Of a stretch of 6,210 nucleotides of DNA, positions 1 through 5,793 are shown one piece after another; the stretch's first letter is position 1; each line of letters starts with the position of its first letter. Where the stretch lies: contig CAJLUG010000059.1 in the NCBI GenBank assembly GCA_905209745.1, forward strand, positions 1 to 6,210, read 5' to 3'. Origin of the DNA: an uncultured Mycoplasma sp. Its GTDB lineage: Bacteria; Bacillota_I; Bacilli_A; RF39; UBA660. The notes beneath the pieces were generated by a model. That model was not told where the DNA came from. It made no database searches and saw only the letters and a program-made list of their open reading frames with translations. The position numbers and the translations under genes were made by a program.

Positions 1-148
1 AACTAATCCAATTCACTATGTAATTGAGTCAGCACACCCATCTCCATTTTCAGCTTATAATGGATTCTTTGGTAGTAAACCCTTTTCTAAAACGAATGAA
101 TTTTTAAAAAGTAAAGGTCTAAAAGAAATTAACTGGAAAGTCGAATAA
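1..148 (+). CDS. ung: Uracil-DNA glycosylase, family 1 (C-terminal 48 residues only)
   Basis: The 5' part of this gene lies outside the window; the reading frame starts at base 2 and ends at TAA 146-148. Uracil-DNA glycosylase removes uracil from DNA as the first step of base excision repair. The visible piece contains the family's minor-groove/leucine-loop motif HPSPFS (bases 35-52; HPSPLS in E. coli Ung), whose His is a catalytic residue in the family. It continues with AYNGFFGSKPFSKTNEFL, matching the usual GFFG...F...N..L tail, and closes with the typical ...INW near the C-terminus. The end looks intact and normal in length. The Phe in place of the usual Leu in the loop is a conservative change. 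No strong terminator follows; the next gene has its own promoter 22 bases after the stop. The family call is secure although only the tail is seen. Confidence 0.95.
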   Translation, partial: TNPIHYVIESAHPSPFSAYNGFFGSKPFSKTNEFLKSKGLKEINWKVE

Positions 149-169
149 AACACGCAAGTTTTTTTTCAC

Positions 170-198
170 TTGATAAAATAATTAAAATATGATATAAT
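170..198 (+). promoter_or_regulatory. Strong SigA-type promoter of the 506-residue gene
   Basis: A -35 box TTGATA (170-175) is followed by a 17-base spacer and a perfect -10 TATAAT (193-198). A TG one base upstream of the -10 (190-191) makes it an extended -10. Transcription would start near 205, giving a leader of about 20 bases. The ribosome binding site AAGGGGG (211-217) follows, 7 bases before the ATG at 225. Boxes and spacing match the housekeeping sigma consensus closely, so the downstream gene is probably expressed by itself and well. No operator-like repeat is evident, apart from a 5-bp inverted repeat (CAAGT 155-159 / ACTTG 168-172) that overlaps the -35. Confidence 0.85.
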
Positions 199-224
199 AG
201 GCACGAAAAAAAGGGGGATTATCT

Positions 225-1745
225 ATGAAATATATAGATTTATACAAAAGTTTTCAAAAACCTGATATTGATGAGTGGGTCATGGATGCCTTAGAAGAAT
301 ATAAGACCGAAAAAGTAAAAACACTACCTAAAACTTTACCAGAAGATAATATTAATTATCAATTAAATAAAGAACAATTCTATGTTTATGCCTATAAAAG
401 ATGGATAGAAAATATTAATAACATTACAAGAAGTGAATTTGTTAACTTAAAAAATAAGAACCTAGTAGAAGGAGACTTTGCTATATTAAAACGCTATGTA
501 GAAGACATACCTTCCCTAGAAAATTCCAAAGACATCACAAAATATCTAGACAAGCAATCAGGTTTTATAAAAAAAGTAATAGATAAATATAATTTTATAG
601 ATCAAGAGAAAAAGGATGTAGAAGTAATTACATCCCAAAAATTAAATAGAAAAACTAATCGTAACATGTATATAGAACATTCACTAACTTTAAAACCTAA
701 AAAAATAGATATTTATAAATTTGCTTATTTATTATTGAAAGAATGTGAAGAAAGAAAAATTCCATATAACTTTAAAATCGTTCATGAATTAACAGACTTT
801 GATACATTAACTTTATATTCAGATACAGAAGAATTACCAAAATATATAGAAATAGTAAAAGAAATATGTAAAAACAACCCAACACTTACCAAAAGATTAG
901 GTAAAGTAGATAGTATCAAAGCAACGATAGATGGTATCATAGGTTATCAAGCAGAAAATAAAGATAGCTTAAAAGAAGATATTAGAAAAAAAGCAATCGA
1001 AAAAGCCATCACCAATGCCAAAAGAACTTGGTTAAAGGAAAATAAACAAGAATTCTTAAGAGACTATATAGAAATAGAAACAACAAATATATTAAACAAA
1101 ATGAAAAATGTATATACGAAACAACAATCAAGAGAAGAAACTGAGAAACTATATAGAAAATTAGGTTACACAAAAGAAGACCTAGATAGTATAGATATGA
1201 TAAAACCAATCGAAAGAACTGTTAATAAAATGCTTACAGAATATATAGAATCAAGTCAAGAAGAACAAGAATTAATGCAGATAAAAAAAGAAATAAAAGT
1301 AAAAAATAACGAAAAATATATGATAAGCATGAAAGACCTAATTCAAGATATAAACAAATATTTACCAAAAATAATAAAAGATAATAAAAGTGCTGCGATA
1401 AAATTATTAATCAATATAAGAGAGTATCTTACCAAAGAAAATATCGATATAAAAAGACCATATGCTTTTAAAAACACAATAAAGATATTTAAAAACCAAG
1501 ATAAATTAGTAATGGATTGTGATACTTATTATAATGATTTAAAAACAACAGCCAAACAATGTTTAGTAAATGGTCCAAGAAAACAAGAAGAACAAGAACC
1601 AATCAAAAAATATTTAACCTATTTATTAAACTATGGTCAAAGATTTCCAACAATAAAAATAGGTGTAAAAATGGAACCAACACCACAAAAAGTAAAAAAA
1701 TTAATAATAACAAATCAAGACTATACAAAAAAAACCAATTCCTAA
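225..1745 (+). CDS. Lysine-rich 506-residue protein of unknown function (possible distant HopA1-like core)
   Basis: I do not recognise this gene with confidence. The ATG at 225 sits 7 bases after AAGGGGG and just downstream of a strong promoter, so the start is secure. The protein is soluble: no signal peptide, no membrane segment, no cysteine cluster. It is Lys/Glu/Asn-rich with many Ile codons of the ATA type. Residues 1-130 are charged and probably helical. Residues 145-215 run NRNMYIEHSL, then a helix-like stretch (KFAYLLLKECEERKIPYNFK), then FDTLTLYSDTEELPKYIEIV. This order (R/N-x-x-Y, a helix, P-Y/F-x-x-K, D-x-x-x-L-Y) resembles what I remember of HopA1-family proteins and of uncharacterised gut-Firmicute proteins. 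Residues 244-360 are a long charged helical stretch, possibly coiled coil. The C-terminal part (370-506) has no motif I know. It is monocistronic and convergent with pta; the two stop codons overlap within a shared terminator. Its reality as a gene is near certain; its function is open. Confidence 0.9.
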   Translation: MKYIDLYKSFQKPDIDEWVMDALEEYKTEKVKTLPKTLPEDNINYQLNKEQFYVYAYKRWIENINNITRSEFVNLKNKNLVEGDFAILKRYVEDIPSLENSKDITKYLDKQSGFIKKVIDKYNFIDQEKKDVEVITSQKLNRKTNRNMYIEHSLTLKPKKIDIYKFAYLLLKECEERKIPYNFKIVHELTDFDTLTLYSDTEELPKYIEIVKEICKNNPTLTKRLGKVDSIKATIDGIIGYQAENKDSLKEDIRKKAIEKAITNAKRTWLKENKQEFLRDYIEIETTNILNKMKNVYTKQQSREETEKLYRKLGYTKEDLDSIDMIKPIERTVNKMLTEYIESSQEEQELMQIKKEIKVKNNEKYMISMKDLIQDINKYLPKIIKDNKSAAIKLLINIREYLTKENIDIKRPYAFKNTIKIFKNQDKLVMDCDTYYNDLKTTAKQCLVNGPRKQEEQEPIKKYLTYLLNYGQRFPTIKIGVKMEPTPQKVKKLIITNQDYTKKTNS

Positions 1746-1761
1746 GAATTGGTGTTTTTTT
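1727..1761. terminator. Bidirectional intrinsic terminator shared by the 506-residue gene and pta
   Basis: An 8-bp perfect stem (ACCAATTC 1734-1741 with GAATTGGT 1746-1753) closes a 4-base loop CTAA (1742-1745). An A run (1727-1734) lies on the left and a T run (1755-1761) on the right, so the hairpin is followed by a U tract in either direction of transcription. The loop holds the TAA stop of the plus-strand gene (1743-1745) and the TAG stop of pta on the minus strand (1744-1742). The stem codes for the last residues of both proteins, which both end in TNS. Confidence 0.9.
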
Positions 1762-2746
1762 GTGCTTGAAGAGCTGTAATTGCGACAACTCCTACAATAT
1801 CATCGGCGCTGCATCCTCTTGATAAATCATTGATAGGAGCAGAAATACCTTGCGTAATAGGTCCATAAGCATCTGCTTTTGCCAATCTTTGAACCAATTT
1901 ATAACCAATATTCCCAGCATCTAAATCCGGAAATATTAATACATTAGCTCTACCAGCAACTTTACTATTAGGGGCCTTAGAAGCCGCAACTTCAGGAACA
2001 ATCGCAGCGTCTAATTGTAATTCTCCATCGATTTTATATTGTGGATACTTTTTCTTAGCAATTTTAACAGCTTCTACCACTTTATCTACATCAGGGTGTT
2101 TCGCACTACCCATAGTAGAATGAGAAAGCATCGCAACAATTGGCTCTTTTTCTACCAACACTTTAAAAGTCTCTGCACTAGAAGCAGCAATCGCTGCAAG
2201 TCTCATAGAATCAGGATTCTGTTCTAATCCACTATCCGCAAATATAAAAGTACCATTTTCCCCATAAGTACAGTTAGGTACTACTACCAAAAAGAAAGCA
2301 GAAACCAACATGGTACCAGGTTTGGTCTTAATAATTTGTAATGCTGGTCTTAACGTATTTGCCGTAGAATGACATGCCCCACTAACAACACCATCTGCAC
2401 GACCAGTCTTTACTAACATACAGGCATAATACATATAATCATGTAGCATTAACTTCTTAGCCTCTTCATAACTAAGACCCTTTTCTTTACGAATCTCTAC
2501 CAATTTTAAAATTAATTCCTCAGTCAAAGGAGAAGTATAAGGATCAATAATAGTAGCTTTACTAATATCAAAACCTCTACTATTTTTTATGACTTCTTTT
2601 TCCTTACCAATCAAAATGATATTCGCAATTCCTTCATCTAGTACCTTCTCTGTCGCAGCAAATGTTCTTCTATCCATGGTCTCTGGTAAAACAATAGTCT
2701 TTATATCTTGTTTGGCACGTTTTTTTATTCGATCAATAAACGACAT
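1742..2746 (-). CDS. pta: Phosphate acetyltransferase (phosphotransacetylase)
   Basis: This enzyme interconverts acetyl-CoA plus phosphate with acetyl phosphate plus CoA in the cytosol. With acetate kinase (not in this window) it yields ATP from acetyl-CoA. At 334 residues it is the short, single-domain form typical of Firmicutes, without the long N-terminal extension of the E. coli enzyme. Signature stretches are DGVVSGACHSTANTLRPA (118-135), SHSTMGSAKHPD (208-219), DGELQLDAAIVPEVA (240-254), FPDLDAGNIGYKLVQR (272-287) and GPITQGISAPINDLSRG (295-311). Residues matching those I recall as important in the Methanosarcina enzyme are present: Arg133, Cys159, Arg287, Ser309, Arg310 and Asp316. The ATG at 2746 has AAGAAGG (2753-2759) 6 bases upstream, which lies between the lemA stop and the pta start. 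It is the second gene of a lemA-pta unit and stops inside the shared terminator. No sign of damage. Confidence 0.97.
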   Translation of the reverse strand: MSFIDRIKKRAKQDIKTIVLPETMDRRTFAATEKVLDEGIANIILIGKEKEVIKNSRGFDISKATIIDPYTSPLTEELILKLVEIRKEKGLSYEEAKKLMLHDYMYYACMLVKTGRADGVVSGACHSTANTLRPALQIIKTKPGTMLVSAFFLVVVPNCTYGENGTFIFADSGLEQNPDSMRLAAIAASSAETFKVLVEKEPIVAMLSHSTMGSAKHPDVDKVVEAVKIAKKKYPQYKIDGELQLDAAIVPEVAASKAPNSKVAGRANVLIFPDLDAGNIGYKLVQRLAKADAYGPITQGISAPINDLSRGCSADDIVGVVAITALQAQKNTNS

Positions 2747-2760
2747 AAATAACCTTCTTT

Positions 2761-3294
2761 CTAATTATCTTTTAAAATTTCATATACTTCACGTTTCTCA
2801 TGATTATAAAACTCTTTCTTCTTATATCCAAAAAATAAACGAATGATATTAGAAGGAAAAGAAACAATAAGTTTATTAAATGTCACAACAGTATCATTAT
2901 AAAACTTAATCGCAGCAGTAAGATCGATTTCATTAGTATTTAAATCATCTAAAATATTCATTAAAGCTTCACTCTTAAATAACTTTTCATTGTCATCCAA
3001 TGTTTTAAAAAGTTCATCATAAGCACTTTTTAAAGTATCATTTAATTCAAAATGATTTAAGTCATGAACATAATTATCTTCCAATTGCACTAAAAAGTCT
3101 TCTAATTTTAATTCTTTTTCCACAACTGGTCTTGCTCTTTTTAGTAAATCATATTTCTTTTGTAAATGTAAATCAATATTATTTTCTGCTTCTTCCATTT
3201 TAACAATAGAAATTCTAAACTTATTATGATAAATAACAATCACTAATAACAGTAATGCAAGTAATACAATGCACCCTAAAATAATTTCAATCAT
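2761..3294 (-). CDS. LemA-like membrane-anchored protein
   Basis: The 177-residue product starts with a short N-terminal membrane segment (about 4-22, IILGCIVLLALLLLVIVIY) and continues as a helical domain outside or at the membrane. LemA proteins have this architecture (one N-terminal helix plus a helical bundle); their molecular role is unclear. Family features seen are N-x-I-D-x-x-L followed by KKYDLL (about 38-51), matching the usual N-x-V-D-x-x-L-x-R-R-x-D-L. Near the C-terminus NDTVVTFNKLIVSFPSN (133-149) precedes FFGYKKKEFY (154-163), matching YN-x-x-V-x-x-YN...FP-x-N...GF...F. The match is clear at both ends but diverged in the middle, where the usual E-x-Y-P-x-L region is replaced by acidic sequence. 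The ATG at 3294 has GGAG (3302-3305) 7 bases upstream. pta begins 14 bases after the TAG stop, so the two are probably co-transcribed. Confidence 0.85.
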   Translation of the reverse strand: MIEIILGCIVLLALLLLVIVIYHNKFRISIVKMEEAENNIDLHLQKKYDLLKRARPVVEKELKLEDFLVQLEDNYVHDLNHFELNDTLKSAYDELFKTLDDNEKLFKSEALMNILDDLNTNEIDLTAAIKFYNDTVVTFNKLIVSFPSNIIRLFFGYKKKEFYNHEKREVYEILKDN

Positions 3295-3315
3295 ATCATC
3301 ACTCCATACACTACA

Positions 3316-3324
3316 ATTATATCA
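3316..3324 (-). promoter_or_regulatory. Extended -10 promoter of the lemA-pta unit
   Basis: On the minus strand, TGATATAAT (3324-3316) is a perfect -10 with the TG extension. No good -35 is seen: at 17 bases upstream the hexamer is only TTTCTT. Transcription would start near 3309, leaving about 15 bases before the lemA ATG, just enough for the GGAG ribosome binding site. The promoter lies directly behind the terminator of the upstream PBP gene, which separates the two transcripts. Confidence 0.65.
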
Positions 3325-3335
3325 AACAACCATTG

Positions 3336-3368
3336 AAAAAGAAACAAAAACCAACACTAAGTTGGTTT
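3336..3368 (-). terminator. Intrinsic terminator of the penicillin-binding protein gene
   Basis: Read on the minus strand, AAACCAAC (3368-3361) pairs with GTTGGTTT (3355-3348) as a perfect 8-bp stem around the loop TTAGT (3360-3356). A T-rich tract interrupted by single G and C follows (3347-3336). The TAG stop of the PBP gene (3359-3357) lies within the loop, so the hairpin's left arm encodes the last three residues (KPT). Confidence 0.85.
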
Positions 3369-5330
3369 GACATTTTCAATCTTTTGATCAAAGACTTCTT
3401 GGTCAGTACTAGTAGGTTCTGTACCCTTGATAAAATACATCATTTTTGTTTTCGTATCAGTATCAGTCGCAAGCCTGCCTGAAATTGGTTCCACCAAAAC
3501 AGCTGACACATTATCAGGCATTTCATACCATCCATCATCTTCATCCACATTTCTCTCGTGATACTCAATACTTTTATACCAAATATCCTGTGCATATTTA
3601 TATTCACTACTCTTTAACTCTTGATTATCATCATAACCTACCCAAACAGCACAGACAACGTTATTATTAAATCCAATATCCCAATTATCTGTATTTGTCG
3701 TTCCACTCTTTAGGGCATATTTATGCGTAAGTTTAGAAGATAAACTAATCGCAGTAGGATAGTTATAATCAATATAAAGAGGATCATAAGTTGCCGTAAG
3801 TAAATTATTTAAAATAAAAGTAATACTAGGATTTAAAACTGCTTCTTTACTCTTTTTTGCTTCATATAATACTTTTCCATCAGAATCTTCAATTTTTTCT
3901 ATAAAATAAGGTTCTACTTTATATCCTAAATTAGCAAAGGCAGAATATCCACTAGCCATATCCAAAATACCTATTTCGTTAGTTCCTAATGGTAAAGAAG
4001 GAACATTTTCTAGGTTCGCATCAATTCCTACTCTCTTTGCCACGTTAATTAAAGCATCCCCGCCTAGAAATAAATGGGTCTTGACAGCATAAATATTTTC
4101 AGAATAGGCAATCGCTGTTGCCATAGAGATTGCTTTATTACCATAAGTCTGATTATAGTTCTGTGGTGTATAATCATCCTGATTTTCAAAGACAAAAGTA
4201 GTTTCTTCACTAGTAAAAGAAGAACTAGAAGTAAAGCCATTTTCTAAAGCCGCATAATAAAGGTATGGCTTCATAGTAGATCCCACTTGTCTTAGCGAAT
4301 CAGTAGCTCTATTAAAAGAAGAAGTGTTATAATCTCTACCACCAACCAAAGCCAATACTTTTCCGGTATTAGGATCCATCATTACTACAGAAGTCTGAAT
4401 AGTAGACTCATCAGGAATAGATTCTTTGATATTTTCTTCTACATGTTTTTGTAAATCCCAATCGAGATTCGTATAAATTTTTAAGCCATTAATTTCATCA
4501 AAAGATTTAGGAATAGCATCAATCGTTTCTAATTCATCCATCACTGCATCATGATAATACATCACAGTAGACAACTCTTCTCTTTCATCTTCTCCCACAA
4601 ACTTTAACTCTTCTTGATAAGCTTCATCCTTTTCTTCTTCTGTAATTACTCCATTTTCTACAAGTAGATTTAAAATCATTAACTGTCTTTCTTTAGAAGC
4701 TTCTAAATCAATAAGTGGAGAATAATTAGAAGGTGATTTCGGTATTCCAGTAAGAATCGTTGCTTCTGCCAAGTCTAAATCTTTAGCACTTTTTCCAAAA
4801 TAATATTGACTAGCATTTTCAATACCATACATCCCATGTCCATAATTAATCGTATTTAAATATCCTTCCAAAATTTCATCTTTAGAGTAATTTGCTTCAA
4901 TCTTCATGGTATACCACATTTCATCCCATTTTCTCTTCCATGTCTTATCAAAATCTAAAAATAAGTTTTTCGCATATTGTTGCGTAATCGTAGATGCACC
5001 CTGACTCGTAGTACCAGTAGTTAAATTGATATAAAAAGCTTTTAAAATTCTTAAATAGTCAAATCCATGATGTTTATAAAAATGTTTATCTTCCGTATAA
5101 ATCGTCGCATCGATAACATAAGGAGAAATATCATCGAGTGCAATCCAAGAATTAGACTCATTTCCCTGAAAAAACACCTCTCCATTATTATCATATAAAA
5201 AAACGTTGTTTGTTGTATTAATTTCTACCTTAGGAGACAATTTAATATATAGATAAATTCCTAAATAAACAATGGCAAAAAGTAAAACAAAGACCATTAA
5301 TATTTTCGCTAATTTTTTAAAAAATCTCAT
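3357..5330 (-). CDS. Class A penicillin-binding protein (transglycosylase/transpeptidase)
   Basis: This bifunctional enzyme polymerises lipid II into glycan strands and cross-links their peptides at the outer face of the membrane. I start it at ATG 5330 (657 residues), because AAGAGGG (5341-5347) lies 10 bases upstream; the frame is open for 52 more codons to 5486, but that would overlap the divergent gene and its promoter. A membrane anchor spans about 7-29. The GT51 transglycosylase domain (about 45-220) shows EDKHFYKHHGFD (80-91, catalytic Glu80), GTTSQGASTITQQ (106-118), RKWDE (133-137) and ILEGYLNTINYG (153-164). The transpeptidase domain (about 310-590) shows S-x-x-K as STMK (351-354, Ser351 nucleophile), S-x-N as SEN (410-412) and KSGTTN (541-546), where Ser replaces the usual Thr of KTG. 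The C-terminal tail is short and acidic, with no PASTA or fibronectin-type domain. All catalytic motifs are present. The gene is monocistronic with its own terminator. Which PBP1 subtype (pbpF/pbpG/ponA-like) cannot be settled by eye. Confidence 0.96.
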   Translation of the reverse strand: MRFFKKLAKILMVFVLLFAIVYLGIYLYIKLSPKVEINTTNNVFLYDNNGEVFFQGNESNSWIALDDISPYVIDATIYTEDKHFYKHHGFDYLRILKAFYINLTTGTTSQGASTITQQYAKNLFLDFDKTWKRKWDEMWYTMKIEANYSKDEILEGYLNTINYGHGMYGIENASQYYFGKSAKDLDLAEATILTGIPKSPSNYSPLIDLEASKERQLMILNLLVENGVITEEEKDEAYQEELKFVGEDEREELSTVMYYHDAVMDELETIDAIPKSFDEINGLKIYTNLDWDLQKHVEENIKESIPDESTIQTSVVMMDPNTGKVLALVGGRDYNTSSFNRATDSLRQVGSTMKPYLYYAALENGFTSSSSFTSEETTFVFENQDDYTPQNYNQTYGNKAISMATAIAYSENIYAVKTHLFLGGDALINVAKRVGIDANLENVPSLPLGTNEIGILDMASGYSAFANLGYKVEPYFIEKIEDSDGKVLYEAKKSKEAVLNPSITFILNNLLTATYDPLYIDYNYPTAISLSSKLTHKYALKSGTTNTDNWDIGFNNNVVCAVWVGYDDNQELKSSEYKYAQDIWYKSIEYHERNVDEDDGWYEMPDNVSAVLVEPISGRLATDTDTKTKMMYFIKGTEPTSTDQEVFDQKIENVKPT

Positions 5331-5378
5331 AAAGTCACATCCCTCTTTACTATTATTTGGTTCTATTTGAAAAATATG

Positions 5379-5407
5379 TATGAAAACGAAAGCTTTTATG
5401 TTATAAT
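5379..5407 (+). promoter_or_regulatory. Extended -10 promoter of the DUF1934-argS operon
   Basis: A perfect -10 TATAAT (5402-5407) carries the TG extension (TGT, 5399-5401). The -35 region at 17-base spacing is TATGAA (5379-5384), a weak match, so recognition probably relies on the extended -10. Transcription would start near 5414, leaving a leader of about 26 bases. That is too short for a T-box or other riboswitch, so argS is not controlled by a T-box from this promoter. Confidence 0.7.
5400..5405 (-). promoter_or_regulatory. Possible divergent -10 for the PBP gene, overlapping the DUF1934 -10
   Basis: The TTATAA core (5401-5406) is its own reverse complement, so the minus strand reads TATAAC (5405-5400) over the same bases. 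It would give a PBP leader of about 60 bases. No good -35 is seen on the minus strand and there is no TG extension, so this is tentative. The other minus-strand candidates in 5331-5439 (such as CATATT 5378-5373) are poorer. Confidence 0.3.
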
Positions 5408-5439
5408 CTAAACTAGAAATTAAAAAGGAGAGAGGAAAA

Positions 5440-5793
5440 ATGGCAAAAATTAACATAAAAGTAACATTGATTTCAGAAGATGACATTAAAGAAGAAAATT
5501 ACCATGCCATTTTTCAAAAAGAAGAAGAGATAATTACATATCAAGAACAAGACCAAACAATAACAAAAATAAATAAAAAAGAAAATAAACTCCGACGTGA
5601 AAACAAGGAATTAATAATGGAGTTTAGCTTTGATGAAGGAAAAGAAACACTAGGAAAACTTCATATAAAAAGATTAAATAAAAATTTAAACTTAAAAGTA
5701 AAAACAAATAAAATTCTAAAAGAAGAAAACAAACTAGAAATAGAATACGAATTAGAAAATCAAAAATATACATATAAATTAGAGGTGATATAA
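5440..5793 (+). CDS. DUF1934 family protein (YwiB-like small beta-barrel)
   Basis: A 117-residue cytosolic protein with no signal peptide or membrane segment. It matches the layout of the DUF1934/YwiB family: an N-terminal strand (INIKVTLIS), then I-x-Y-x-E (ITYQE, 32-36), T-x-T/I-x-I (TITKI), a central L-R-R...MEF (51-62), GKLHIKRLNKNLNLK (72-86) and a C-terminal strand pair (IEYELENQKYTYKLEVI). Members are predicted calycin-like beta-barrels of unknown role. The gene is shorter than the roughly 140 residues I expect and unusually Lys/Glu-rich. The assignment is supported by position: in Bacillus ywiB neighbours argS, as here. The ATG at 5440 follows two overlapping Shine-Dalgarno matches, AAGGAG (5425-5430) and AGAGG (5431-5435), 9 and 4 bases away. 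The TAA stop abuts the argS ATG. Confidence 0.8.
   Translation: MAKINIKVTLISEDDIKEENYHAIFQKEEEIITYQEQDQTITKINKKENKLRRENKELIMEFSFDEGKETLGKLHIKRLNKNLNLKVKTNKILKEENKLEIEYELENQKYTYKLEVI

Noticed and set aside
147..172. Possible terminator of ung: AAAAC/GTTTT (147-151/158-162) or CAAGT/ACTTG (155-159/168-172) around a T run.
   Set aside because: Both stems are only 5 bp. In the second the T run lies in the loop and not after the stem, and the region overlaps the -35 of the next gene. Too weak to call.
1009..1209. Hydrophobic minus-strand open frame (66 codons) inside the 506-residue gene.
   Set aside because: It is the antisense shadow of a lysine-rich, A-rich coding stretch; reverse complements of AAA/GAA/ATA give Phe/Leu/Tyr-rich frames. 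I see no independent support for it.
1559..1822. Plus-strand frames crossing the 506-residue gene end and antisense to pta.
   Set aside because: Low-complexity Lys/Asn-rich translation in a shifted frame that runs through the terminator; both overlapping genes are well supported.
5381..5394. Possible CcpA (cre) site TGAAAACGAAAGCT in the DUF1934 promoter spacer.
   Set aside because: Only the left half matches the cre consensus; the right half differs at key positions (no T-N-W-C-A), and argS is not an expected catabolite target.
5408..5439. T-box or other riboswitch ahead of the argS operon.
   Set aside because: Only about 26 bases separate the predicted transcription start and the ATG, with no stem-loop structure or T-box sequence.
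5331..5486. N-terminal extension of the PBP gene up to an ATG at 5486 (52 extra residues).
   Set aside because: It would overlap the divergent DUF1934 gene, and has no role in the PBP fold. The ATG at 5330 has a good Shine-Dalgarno and is followed at once by a typical basic and membrane-anchor N-terminus.
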